A stretch of 64,000 nt of DNA from Symsagittifera roscoffensis (GCF_963678635.1 NC_087070.1:21435461-21499460), one strand, 5' to 3'; counted from the stretch's first letter, positions 56,358-64,000 are shown. Translations and numbers: made by a program. The notes: a model not told the origin generated them from the sequence alone.

Positions 56358-56606
56358 TTAAAAATATATCAATTTTACCTTCTCTTGGAGTGTTTTTTGA
56401 GACTGCCGAGCACATACTTTAACATTATATTGACACTGCTTCTTCTTGATATGATTAGTAAGTTCCTCGCTGCTAAATGTATAAAAATTACAATTGGAAC
56501 ACTTTAAAACGTCACAGTGCTTTTGATGTCTTGACGCATCTTTACGTGTGTATTCTCTTCCACATTCAAGACATGCAATTTTTTTGTTTCTATTAAGTAA
56601 CGACAT
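56358..56606 (-). CDS. C2H2/C2HC zinc-finger protein in the left arm
   Basis: 82 codons. Two Cys/His units lie in tandem: C-L-E-C-G then R-H-Q-K-H-C, and C-S-N-C-N then N-H-I-K-K-K-Q-C, spaced like classical or degenerate zinc fingers. A basic tail follows. The ORF is open in this arm; the mirrored copy at 62885 is broken. An AAG|GTAAAA donor near the 3' end leaves open a longer spliced product. Its place inside a terminal repeat suggests DNA or RNA binding linked to element ends (replication, transposition or transcription), but this is inference. A host-derived transcription factor fragment is an alternative. Confidence 0.65.
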   Translation of the reverse strand: MSLLNRNKKIACLECGREYTRKDASRHQKHCDVLKCSNCNFYTFSSEELTNHIKKKQCQYNVKVCARQSQKTLQEKVKLIYF

Positions 56607-56789
56607 CTCAATAGGAAGAAAAAGAAAAAAATGGGAGATTTAGAATGTCCCAAATTTTCAGTAAAGAAAATTGAACAGGTTCAAAAAATGAGTAAAAGTG
56701 AATAAAAACAGCAAATTTCTTGAACAATTGTTTTTGACGTGAAAGAAAATCAGAATCGATACGCTATTTAGCCTAGCTGAAATGAAAAT

Positions 56790-57060
56790 CGTCCAATCTA
56801 ACCATGGAGTTTTCAAAAATTTGCTATCAACCAATCAGAATCGAGCATTCATTTTAAGGAAATTTTTAATTTTTTTCCGATACCAACCAATCAGAATCGA
56901 GCTTCAATGGTCATGGAATTTTTAAAAAAAATTTATGTCAACCAATCGAAACTGATTTCTACTTCTCATGGGTTTTTCAATAGTTTTGATATCGTTTGTA
57001 GATATCAAGGATTTCTTCACAGGTAGTATTTGTGATAATAACCAATCAGAATGAAGTATT
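56790..57060. promoter_or_regulatory. CCAATCAGA cluster, inner left arm
   Basis: CCAATC-type motifs at about 56793, 56831, 56887, 56942 and 57044, most extended to CCAATCAGAATCGAGC-like blocks, spaced about 51-56 bp. CCAAT with this flank is the core bound by NF-Y in animals. They could be promoter elements or subterminal binding sites for an element protein. Confidence 0.5.
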
Positions 57061-57274
57061 CACAGATTTTAAAATATTTTGTAGATCAGAACCAAACTTT
57101 ATTTATGAAACTTCCCAATCAATCAATTTAATTAAATTGTTCTAACATAACTAAGATATAAAATTTGATACCTTAGAGAGATAAATGAGATTTCTTGTCT
57201 GGTTTATATTGTTTTTTCGATGCTGAAATCAAATTTTGAAATTTCAATCAAAATTTTTTCGATTTGTTCTATTT

Positions 57275-57778
57275 CTAACCAGTGAAAAGAGAAATTACCG
57301 AAATATACATTTTGTTGTTTTCTTTCTGGTATATTGTAATAAAAACAACCGGAAGTTTTTTAAATTTGGATAGTCGATTAAAAGATAATCTGACAACTCT
57401 TGATTTTGCATTTGTATCAAATTCAAAACAGTAATCGAAATGATGTTCCTTATCTTCAATATTTGTTTCATAGAATCTTCCATTCTTTTGTTTTTTACTG
57501 ATTGACCACTCAATTTGAGTTAATTCTTCTAAATATAAACATTGTTGATAAATCTGGCAGTACTCTTCTTTTCTGAATTCTCCTCTCCATCTTTTTAACA
57601 GAATTATTGAACTTTCTGTGTTTCTATAAAAGTCAAAACTAATACGATCTCCATGGACGTCATCTGTCCACCACTCTTTTTGGTTTTTGTAGTAGTTCAA
57701 CCTTAAAATCTGATAAATGTTCATTTCAGACATTGAAAACGCTTTTGATAGAAACATATTTCTTACTGAAATTAACAA
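57275..57778 (-). CDS. Uncharacterised 167-aa accessory protein
   Basis: Open minus-strand frame rich in aromatic and charged residues. Several methionines near the start (at 57778 and 57757, then M-S-E-M-N) make the start uncertain. An acceptor-like TTTGTTAATTTCAG at about 57767-57780 allows an upstream exon. Alternating hydrophobic segments (R-I-S-F-D-F-Y; S-I-I-L-L-K-R-W-R; F-D-Y-C-F-E-F; V-V-R-L-S-F-N-R-L; V-V-F-I-T-I-Y) suggest a beta-rich protein. The L-L-K-R-W-R and L-S-F-N-R-L parts loosely resemble the repeated module of the 211-aa neighbour. It is not present in element 1. Function unknown. Confidence 0.55.
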   Translation of the reverse strand: MLISVRNMFLSKAFSMSEMNIYQILRLNYYKNQKEWWTDDVHGDRISFDFYRNTESSIILLKRWRGEFRKEEYCQIYQQCLYLEELTQIEWSISKKQKNGRFYETNIEDKEHHFDYCFEFDTNAKSRVVRLSFNRLSKFKKLPVVFITIYQKENNKMYISVISLFTG

Positions 57779-57894
57779 AGAAACTTAAAAAAAAACTCGA
57801 ATTGATGAACCATTTTTTACAAATTTTGCAATCAACATAAAGTGTATTTCCCTTATTCAGAGACTGGTTATTTTTAAGTTAATTCATGTAGCCA

Positions 57895-57935
57895 ATCAAA
57901 ACCTCAAATTGAGGCAATTGAAAACAACCAATGAA
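57895..57935. promoter_or_regulatory. CCAAT motifs upstream of the 167-aa gene
   Basis: CCAATCAAAA at about 57894 and CCAATGAAAT near 57929 lie upstream of the minus-strand gene at 57778, in the position of proximal promoter elements. Confidence 0.35.
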
Positions 57936-58249
57936 ATTCAGATTTTCGAAAAATAATGATAATGTTACAACTAACTATAAATTTAATTCGTAATGTTGTT
58001 CAAATAAGACATATTTTACTCAACTTTTGATAAAAGCATTAATTAAATAAATTTTTCTGTAATTTCCTAAACAAATAGTGGAAAATCTATTGATGATTGG
58101 ATAGAGTTTTATGTCAATTTTGATTAAATTTTCATGTTTTGTCTGACTTTTCCTCAGATATCCCAGCTCTAAATATACACTTTAGTGAGAAAAAATAGTT
58201 TTGAACCAATAATATCTCAATTACCAAACATGCAAAACATCACAAAGCT

Positions 58250-58789
58250 TTACTGAGGCTTACAATTATCAACAAACATAAAGTCTCCCAATATTTGGGA
58301 CAGTTCTTTGAATTCATTTAAAGTATAGTTGACATATGCAACTTGTTTCATTGCTTCATTCTCTTTTGCAGTAAAGAGTCGAATCTGAATGTAGGATGGC
58401 TTGTTCACACTGTACTTCTTCATTGTGAGACACACCCTCCTCATGTTGTATGTTGCTATTTCTTATACTCTATTACAGATCTCCAGCTCCTGATCCATAG
58501 TTGATTCTTTGCCAGGTTTGGCTTCATATATAGGTACGAGTCCAAGGTTTTCAGCATCGTGAATAACAGTATTCCGGATTGTCGATAATGCTTCACCTTC
58601 TTTTTCACTAATATAGACTTGTTGGGACTTTTCAAATTGTCCCAAATCGTTAATTTTTAATAGTTGGAGGCAGGGCTCAAAATAAAATTTCCCCTTGTAG
58701 GATTTTTGGAACCAAACAAATCTCCCAATTCTTGTTTGATTTTTTGAAAACTCAATATAATTGGGACTAGTGTTTTTTCTTGAGTACAT
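58250..58789 (-). pseudogene. PC4-like candidate accessory protein, one stop (element 2 copy)
   Basis: One uninterrupted frame of about 180 codons from ATG 58789, except for an in-frame TAA at about 58463. The first element's copy has Tyr there (V-Y-D-V-A-T-Y versus V-stop-E-I-A-T-Y). An ATG soon after (M-R-R-V-C-L-T) could restart the second half. The two halves each have strand segments followed by a helix (Y-K-G-K-F-Y-F-E-P-C then V-Y-I-S-E-K-E-G-E-A-L; Y-I-Q-I-R-L-F then Y-T-L-N-E-F-K-E-L). This suggests a tandem repeat of a PC4-like fold. Conservation with element 1 is strong in both halves, implying past selection on the whole protein. Confidence 0.55.
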
Positions 58790-59005
58790 TTTCGAAGAAC
58801 AGACTGATCAGATGAAGAGAAGTGCGAAAAATGATTTTGACATTAATTGAAAATTGAAATAAAATGTATGACTCATCATGATTTCCATTTATGGAGGTAA
58901 TATCAAATAAGGAAAGTTTTGTATGAAATTTATATATACCGAAATCACGTAGGCGTGACTTCTCCTATATAAATCCACAATTCTCAGCAAAAATCATTCT
59001 TCCCA
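58790..59005. promoter_or_regulatory. Divergent promoter with AP-1 and CArG sites (element 2)
   Basis: It separates genes at 58789 (minus) and 59006 (plus). It contains AP-1 consensus TGACTCA at 58869-58875, a perfect CArG box CCATTTATGG at 58885-58894 and a near-CArG CAAATAAGG at about 58906. There is an inverted TCACG-TAGG-CGTGA at about 58944-58957. TATA boxes lie in both directions: TATATAAA (58966-58973) some 33-40 nt before the plus ATG, and TATATATAAA on the minus strand (about 58929-58938). The architecture matches the equivalent spacer of element 1. Confidence 0.6.
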
Positions 59006-59374
59006 ATGGCTGCTGCTATGTGTCAAGCTCTTCCCAGCTTTTATTCAGATTATTGTACAAAATCATTATTTATTTCCGTTTCCAGTGGTTTTTACGAAAA
59101 ATACATAGTAACACAGGATTATTGTGTCTCTACCTACAACTCTTTATGTTCTTTGGAAAATTGTAAGTTCCATATGGTTTTAATAGGAATATCTCTTAGT
59201 CAAATTTTTCAGAGATTAGATAAATATGTATACATATATCAAGAAATTGACTGTCTTAACACTTTGTTCAAACACAGATTCTATTCAAGTATTGTTACGT
59301 CAAGCGGAGAAATGTTCAATCAGCTTAGACGAGCTGTTCAACATAAATTGGTGAGGAGCCGAAAAGATGCCTAG
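59006..59374 (+). CDS. Accessory ORF A, 122 aa
   Basis: The ATG context CCAATGG lies downstream of a TATA box. The protein is rich in Cys, Tyr and Ser with two moderately hydrophobic stretches (S-L-F-I-S-V-S; F-H-M-V-L-I-G-I-S-L), then a more charged C-terminal half (Q-R-L-D-K-Y; F-N-Q-L-R-R-A-V-Q-H-K). The C-terminal half is well conserved in the broken element 1 copy. It ends at TAG 59372-59374, overlapping ORF B by 8 nt (ATGCCTAG). No family recognised. Confidence 0.6.
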   Translation: MAAAMCQALPSFYSDYCTKSLFISVSSGFYEKYIVTQDYCVSTYNSLCSLENCKFHMVLIGISLSQIFQRLDKYVYIYQEIDCLNTLFKHRFYSSIVTSSGEMFNQLRRAVQHKLVRSRKDA

Positions 59375-59594
59375 TATTGCAAAGAAACGACTAATTCGGA
59401 AAAAATTCAAGAGACATTATTTATGTTCCAACCAGAATCTGGCTTCCACACAAACTCTTGGTTCAGCGTTTCTGGATAGAATTCGAAAAATTCAAAACTC
59501 AAAATATGAACCTGATTTTTTCAAGATTATTCATTGCTTTATTGATTGTCATGGTTCTGTGCAAAGTGATTATGTAAGCTTTGTGATAAAATAA
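59367..59594 (+). CDS. Accessory ORF B, 75 aa, overlapping stop-start with ORF A
   Basis: It begins within the ORF A stop (ATGCCTAG at 59367-59374). Basic N-terminus (K-K-R-L-I-R-K-K-F-K-R), then L-A-S-T-Q-T-L-G-S-A-F-L and R-I-R-K-I-Q-N-S-K-Y-E, which are almost unchanged in element 1 and mark the most conserved part of the pair. It is likely a small DNA- or RNA-binding protein. Expression could use termination-reinitiation or frameshifting from ORF A, or a separate transcript. Unknown function. Confidence 0.6.
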   Translation: MPSIAKKRLIRKKFKRHYLCSNQNLASTQTLGSAFLDRIRKIQNSKYEPDFFKIIHCFIDCHGSVQSDYVSFVIK

Positions 59595-59743
59595 TCAATT
59601 GTTTTCAAATTCTTCAAAGTTTACATTGATAAATCTTTAAAAACAAAGCTTTGGTTCAGGAGCACTTTATTCGAATGATAAAAAAAACCAATTTACAATT
59701 CAATGGGAAACTTGAAAAAATGTGTAAGAAATCAGAAAATGAG

Positions 59744-60379
59744 TTAATTTTCGAGTTCCTTGTCACTTTCTTCTTCAAGTGCCACACCATGTTTCCTTCT
59801 AAACAGAGCTAAGTTATCCTGTTGAACCTTCAATTTTTCTTTCTTGTACCTTTTATCACGAATTGTTTCAATTTTTCGCCAATCATGTAGGGAAATTCTT
59901 AAGGGACTGAAACACTTCTTCGGATCTCTGTAGAAGATATCAAATTCAACCATTTTTTCAAAAATAGTCATTTGTAGTAAATGTTCACTTGTAGGCAAAT
60001 GAAAACTATTTCCGTATCCCAGATCCACAACTTCATCAAAATATTTTTCATTTGAATCATATGAAAACCCGTACTTTTTTCTCGAAGGTGAGTTAGACAT
60101 AGCCAATTCTTTTCCAAATTCCCTAACTCTTCTACTCTCGAGTTCTCTCCATTCCGAAAGATCTATGATAATTTGATCACTAGCTTGGGACATTTTAATA
60201 AATTTGAGAATCTTGACAGTTTCTGTGCCAATTTCAAACTGGATGCAGTAACTCGCTCGTTCTATTATGATTGGTTTCAAAGTTTGAGATAGATTTCCGT
60301 TTCTTCTAAAAATTCTTCTCATGTCGGTAAAATGGACTGAACTGTGCTGAATTTCTCTAGATTTTGCTGAATTTCTCAT
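59744..60379 (-). CDS. 211-aa protein with two PC4-like repeats (tentative)
   Basis: Intact frame. Two similar modules are visible. The first (about residues 38-95) has strands C-I-Q-F-E-I then I-I-I-D-L-S-E-W-R-E-L-E-S-R-R. The second (about 140-190) has M-V-E-F-D-I-F-Y then L-R-I-S-L-H-D-W-R-K-I-E-T-I-R. Strand-rich DNA followed by [IL]-[SD]-L-x-x-W-R-x-[IL]-E fits the K-G-I-S-L-T-x-x-x-W end of PC4/p15 coactivator domains. The C-terminus is a charged coil rich in Lys and Glu. If right, it would bind single-stranded or promoter DNA. It converges on ORFs A/B. Identification is by eye and uncertain. Confidence 0.6.
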   Translation of the reverse strand: MRNSAKSREIQHSSVHFTDMRRIFRRNGNLSQTLKPIIIERASYCIQFEIGTETVKILKFIKMSQASDQIIIDLSEWRELESRRVREFGKELAMSNSPSRKKYGFSYDSNEKYFDEVVDLGYGNSFHLPTSEHLLQMTIFEKMVEFDIFYRDPKKCFSPLRISLHDWRKIETIRDKRYKKEKLKVQQDNLALFRRKHGVALEEESDKELEN

Positions 60380-60402
60380 AAAAAAAACTGAACTCCAAAA
60401 AT

Positions 60403-60426
60403 TTGATTGATTGATTGATTGATTGA
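60403..60426. repeat. (TTGA)6 microsatellite
   Basis: Six perfect TTGA units just upstream of the 211-aa gene start. Confidence 0.9.
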
Positions 60427-60594
60427 TTTTAATTGCTTATAAAGGATTTTGTAAAATAAGAATTTTTTGTTGACTAAGATTTTTCAAAAGGGAAGAATGT
60501 GATTGAAAACTATTCCTATTATATACAACCCTGGTTGCGTATCTTTTTTTTTAAATTTAAAAAACTAGCAAAATAACTAAAATCCACAAATTTT

Positions 60595-60860
60595 TTTCAT
60601 CAACGTCATCACCTTAGAGTTAGTTCTGGAATTCTGATTGGTTAATTTTTAGTGATTATTTCTAGAATTTAGAAGATTGAGGAAAATGTAGATGTTAATG
60701 TGTAATGACTTTTTATAAAATTCAAGGATTTAATCTGTAGATTCTAAAAGATAGAAGATTCTAGAATTTAATGAATAATGACGGCAATTTCTCTGGTGGA
60801 AATATTCCACAACTTTTACTGTTCTATAAAAATTAAAGTGTAATGACGTCATTTTCTCAG
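60595..60860 (-). promoter_or_regulatory. CRE-containing upstream region of the 211-aa gene
   Basis: A perfect CRE palindrome TGACGTCA is at 60844-60851 and a CRE-like ACGTCA at 60603-60608. A GTAATGAC-type block recurs near 60704, 60776 and 60841. A minus-strand TATAAAA lies at about 60715-60721. The order fits a promoter reading toward 60379, although the distance to the ATG is over 300 nt. Confidence 0.4.
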
Positions 60861-61370
60861 GTGGAATTACTTTTTTATTACCTAAAAATTTCAAAAGACA
60901 CCTTCCTAGCTCTGTAGAGGAATCATGTCAGACCCTCTGAATGGCTTTTTCAAATAGTTTTTCTTAAGATAATTGAATATTTGTTACAAGAAATTTATCA
61001 AAAATAATTTTTTCTTGCCTGAATAGTTTTTAACATATAAATATAGATATTTTTTTTTACGTATACCGATCTAAGAATTTTTTTTTTGGTAAAATGCACG
61101 TTTTTTTTTGGTTTTTTCAAAAATTATGTTGAATTTTTTTTTTTCATTTCTAAAATGATAAGGCAAAAAACGCAGAACTTTGATGTAAAAAGCATGTTGA
61201 CTTATCGCTTAGAAAACTTCTAATACCTTGGTTTTCAATTGTTTCTGATCAACAGACATGCAAAAATTAGTTTTCTGAAGGATTTAATTGTGAATAAAAG
61301 TTTCATAAAGATTAGCAATGTGCATTACAATTAACTGTGCAAGAAAAATTGTAATGATTTAATTCGGCAA
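60861..61370. other. Spacer
   Basis: AT-rich with long T runs (61044-61145). No supported gene. Confidence 0.5.
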
Positions 61371-61383
61371 GATGGGAAAAGTG

Positions 61384-61935
61384 TTTCAATTTTTAGAAGC
61401 GTATTCAAAAATTGTTTCACTTTTTTTGTACAAATGCAAAAATTGTTTCAATTTTTTTGACAAAATGCGAAAAGTGTTTTAATTTTTTTTGACAAAATAC
61501 GAAAATGTTTCAGTTTTTTTGACAAGATGCGAAAAGTGTTTCACCTTTTTTGACAAGATTCGAAAAGTGTTTTACTTTTTTCGATACAATGCGAAAAGTG
61601 TTTCAATTTTTTCGACAAAATGCGAAAAGTGTTTTAGTTTTTTCGATAAAATGCAAAATGTGTTTTACTTTTTTCGACAAAATGCGAAAAGTATTTTACT
61701 TTTTTCGATAAAATGCGAAAAATAATTCAATTTTTTTGACAAAATGCGAAAAATGTATCAACTTTTTTGATAAAATACGAAAAGTGTTTCAATTTTTTTG
61801 ACAAGATGCGAAGAATGTTTCAATTTTTTTTGACAAGATGCGAAAAGTGTTTCAATATTTATGACAATTTGCGAAAAGTCTTTCACTTTTTTGACGAAAT
61901 GCGAAAAGTGTTTCAGTTTTTCTACAAAGTGCGAG
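61384..61935. repeat. 31-bp minisatellite, ~18 units
   Basis: The unit is close to GACAAGATGCGAAAAGTGTT followed by TCA(A/C)TTTTTTT, repeated about 18 times with substitutions. Because 31 is not a multiple of three, each unit shifts the frame. Long chance frames therefore appear on both strands with a 31-residue periodicity (F-F-D-K-x-R-K-V-F-x-F-F type). I do not treat these as genes. Confidence 0.9.
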
Positions 61936-62099
61936 AAAACAAGAAAAAGCAAGAAAAAGCTGATAGAGGGATAGCTGACGGAAGAAAAGTTGAAATCAAG
62001 GTATTTAGAGCTGAGAGAGGAGGTAGTTGACGGTAGTTAAGTTGAAAACAAAATGATTTTTTGTGAGGAGTTAGGGGTACCTTCAACTCGAATGTGTGG

Positions 62100-62290
62100 T
62101 TTTAACCAATCAGAATTGATTTTCCTTATTTGGATTGTTGTCGTGTCCAATCAGATTTCAGCTTCCTTTTATGGCATTCTTGAATAAAATTTGTGTCCAA
62201 TCGGAAACAAAGCTCCATTTTGGGTATTGTCGTTTCCAATCACAAAAATGATCATTTTTGTTCTAGTTGTCGTATCCAATCAGAGAAGTT
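62100..62290. promoter_or_regulatory. CCAATC cluster, right inner region
   Basis: CCAATCAGA or close variants at about 62106, 62156, 62196, 62235 and 62277, spaced 39-50 bp, several preceded by GTGT or TCGT. It mirrors the cluster at 56790-57060 on the other side of the element but lies outside the inverted arms. Confidence 0.5.
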
Positions 62291-62884
62291 TTTAAGGACT
62301 TAAATCTGTCAAAAAAGTAAAAAAATATACACAAAAGAAATTGCAAAAATAATTGACCAAAAGTTGTTTGATGTAAAAATAAGTAAATATTGCTGAAATA
62401 AGTAACAAAAGGAAGAAAATTAATAAAAGTAGCATCTCTACAATTTTTTTCATCAAGTTAATTGATTTTTTTGTATGTAATCAATGAGAAAAAGCTTATT
62501 TTAGAGTAGATAGTCAAGTTCTTTGATTTTTATGTAAATTTGGGAGGATAACTCAAAGTTGATCAATTTTTCAAAGCAAATCTCTGGAAATCTGATTCCA
62601 AACAGAATCAAGCAGGATTTTGAAAAAATTTCCTTAAAATGAATGCTCGATTCTGATTGGTTGATAGCAAATTTTTGAAAAACCCATGGTTAGATTGGAT
62701 AAATTTATTTTCAGCTAGACTAAAAAGTAAATCCATTCTGATTTTCTTTCACGTTAAAAACAATTGTTCAAGAAATTTACTGTTTTTATTCATTTTTACT
62801 CATTTTTTGAGCCTATTCAACTTCTCTTTTCTGAAAATCTGGGACATTCTAAATCTCCCATTTTTTTTCTTTTTCTTCCTATTG

Positions 62885-63135
62885 AGATGCCGTCACTGAA
62901 TAGAAACGAAAGAATTGCATGTCTTGATGTGGAAGAGAATACACACGTAAAGATGCGTCAAGACATCGAAGGCACTGTGACGTTTTAAAGTGTTCCAATT
63001 GTAATTTTTATACATTTAGCAGCGAGGAACTTACTAATCATATCAAGAAGAAGCAGTGTCAATATAATGTTAAAGTATGTGCTCGGCAGTCTCAAAAAAC
63101 ACTCCAAGAGAATGTAAAATTGATATATTTTTAAG
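62885..63135 (+). pseudogene. Broken zinc-finger copy in the right arm
   Basis: Counterpart of 56606-56358. The first finger is scrambled by small indels (C-L-D-V-E-E in place of C-L-E-C-G) and the frame stops near 62988. The second finger and tail remain readable in another frame. The arm donor-like site reads AAT|GTAAAA instead of AAG|GTAAAA. So only the left-arm copy is potentially functional. Confidence 0.65.
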
Positions 63136-63156
63136 AAAAACATAGTAGTAAATACT

Positions 63157-63360
63157 TTGAATAATAATTTTTTACTGAGTCTGAAAAGTCTATACACTAT
63201 ATTTGAAATTTTTTTAGTGAAAAATTTACACTTTTTTGTCCTTATTCTTGTTCTGTCATATTCAAAAGTTCTGATTGAGGGTAAAACCAGCAACAATCGA
63301 GTTCAAATTGTCGTGAAAGTTTCGACGGAAATCAATCCGAAAATCTTTAAACTACAGTAA
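63157..63360 (+). CDS. Possible downstream exon or small ORF in the right arm
   Basis: A 67-codon frame with a hydrophobic N-terminal helix (F-F-V-L-I-L-V-L-S-Y) and a strand-rich C-terminus (N-R-V-Q-I-V-V-K-V-S). The left-arm mirror is frame-broken upstream. Unknown; possibly an exon of the zinc-finger gene. Confidence 0.25.
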   Translation: MNNNFLLSLKSLYTIFEIFLVKNLHFFVLILVLSYSKVLIEGKTSNNRVQIVVKVSTEINPKIFKLQ

Positions 63361-64000
63361 AAACTCCATTAGTTGCAAGCTTGCGGAGATTTTGTTGCGA
63401 TAAATTTGTAGTAAAAGTGAATCACCTACGCTAAGGAGTGCTTAAGTATTTGTTGAAAAACTATAAAAAACTGGATATTTATAAAAACATTGATTTATTG
63501 AAAGGTTTTACCTAGTAACCAATTTAAAGTTTTCCTTGCTTAGTGGTTGTAAAAGTAATCTTAGAGTAGTGCGTAGCAGATATTGGGGATTGATTTACTA
63601 AGAATTATGGTTTTTTTTTGCTTTTTTTCTACATTTCAGAAAAGGAATTGATAACTGACCTTGAAACTGTATGTTTTGCTGACATTTGAAAATTTCAAGA
63701 TAATAGTATACATCATTCTCAACCCAAAATTTACTTCAAAATAGAAATTTAGAGTTGAAACACCAATATAAATTATCAAGTAGAGAAAATAATTTTAAGA
63801 CGTTTAGCAAAAGCTTCGTGGTATTAATTCAGCTTCGGATTGTTGAACGGTCGTTGAAACGATATATTTCTCCATCAAAAGTTCAATTTTCAAGTAATTC
63901 TCAATTTTAGAAACTGAGAAAATGAGATAGAAACTCGATTTAATTCAATAAAAGTTTTGACATAATTTTACTAAAATTTAGCTTATAAACCATATTTTGA

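Larger units (their letters stand above)
55491..56860. repeat. Left inverted arm of element 2 (visible part)
   Basis: Near-identical reverse complement of 62631-64000; paired coordinates sum to about 119491. The match runs to the window end, so the true arm extends further left. The inner boundary falls after CATTTTAAGGAAATTTTT. It contains the zinc-finger ORF, a short downstream frame and the first CCAATCAGA motifs. Few differences separate the arms, which suggests recent formation or homogenisation. Confidence 0.9.
62631..64000. repeat. Right inverted arm of element 2 (runs off the window)
   Basis: Reverse complement of 55491-56860. It starts at the inner boundary TTCCTTAAAATGAATGCTCG and continues to the last base. 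The outer end and target duplication are not in the window. Confidence 0.9.

Noticed and set aside
56195-56422. Plus-strand ORF in the left arm and its mirror 62985-63296 as a conserved gene
   Set aside because: It is antisense to the zinc-finger gene and its downstream frame; similarity between arms is due to the inverted repeat itself.
61384-61935. CRISPR-like array of short repeats
   Set aside because: Units are directly adjacent without unique spacers, they vary between copies, and the context is animal DNA.

Overview
The window is animal genomic DNA from an invertebrate whose lineage I cannot fix. It is strongly AT-rich. It holds one intact intron-bearing host gene with GT-AG splice sites, surrounded by eukaryotic mobile DNA: Polinton/Maverick virus-like elements, Ty3/gypsy LTR elements, a Tc1/mariner transposase, hAT-like and Helentron-like non-autonomous elements and a non-LTR reverse transcriptase relic. 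A 200-N gap lies at 13991-14190.

Layout. (1) 1-9.75 kb is the right part of a decaying Polinton. It carries a divergent accessory gene pair, an orphan gene, a packaging ATPase, a retroviral-type integrase, minor capsid, basic core protein, double-jelly-roll major capsid, a spliced membrane protein and an Ulp1/adenain-type protease, ending in a terminal repeat near 9.34-9.75 kb. Most genes carry one to three frameshifts or stops; the core protein and membrane protein are open. No polB is visible. (2) 9.755-24.445 kb is a giant palindrome centred on the N gap. Each arm is built of related modules of about 1.1-1.2 kb plus a short spliced two-TM gene fragment. The right arm was later hit by a truncated LTR retrotransposon (16984-19967, TSD TTTAT) and by two tandem duplications (1432 and 2306 bp). 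(3) 24.45-31 kb holds a non-LTR RT relic, a long-TIR MITE and a second, heavily mutated gypsy element. (4) 31-40 kb is mostly gene-poor, with a tandem pair of Helentron-like elements (35555-36634) and a broken Tc1/mariner transposase (38488-39459). (5) 40.6-51.0 kb, minus strand, is a complete 11-exon DEG/ENaC sodium channel gene. Its exon phases all agree and predict 681 aa, with an hAT MITE in intron 9. (6) 52.4-64.0 kb is a second Polinton-related element. Inverted arms of at least 1.37 kb (55491-56860 and 62631-64000) each carry a C2H2-type zinc-finger gene or its relic. The core holds the same divergent gene pair as element 1, a 211-aa protein and a 167-aa protein, but none of the Polinton capsid, ATPase, integrase or protease genes.

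The most interesting observation concerns the two Polinton-related elements. Both drive a divergent gene pair from a short bidirectional region holding perfect CArG boxes (CC[AT]6GG, SRF-type) and AP-1 sites (TGAGTCA / TGACTCA). Element 2 adds a perfect CRE (TGACGTCA) and clustered CCAATCAGA repeats. These are the signal types of animal immediate-early promoters, which suggests transcription tied to host growth or stress signalling. Several accessory proteins share a repeated strand-rich module ending in a hydrophobic-Ser/Asp-Leu-x-x-Trp-Arg type helix. I tentatively liken it to PC4/p15 single-stranded-DNA-binding coactivators. Stop-start overlaps of the form ATG-YYTAG and a 68-nt intron point to unusual expression of their ORFs. 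All family calls come from motif recognition without database searches.
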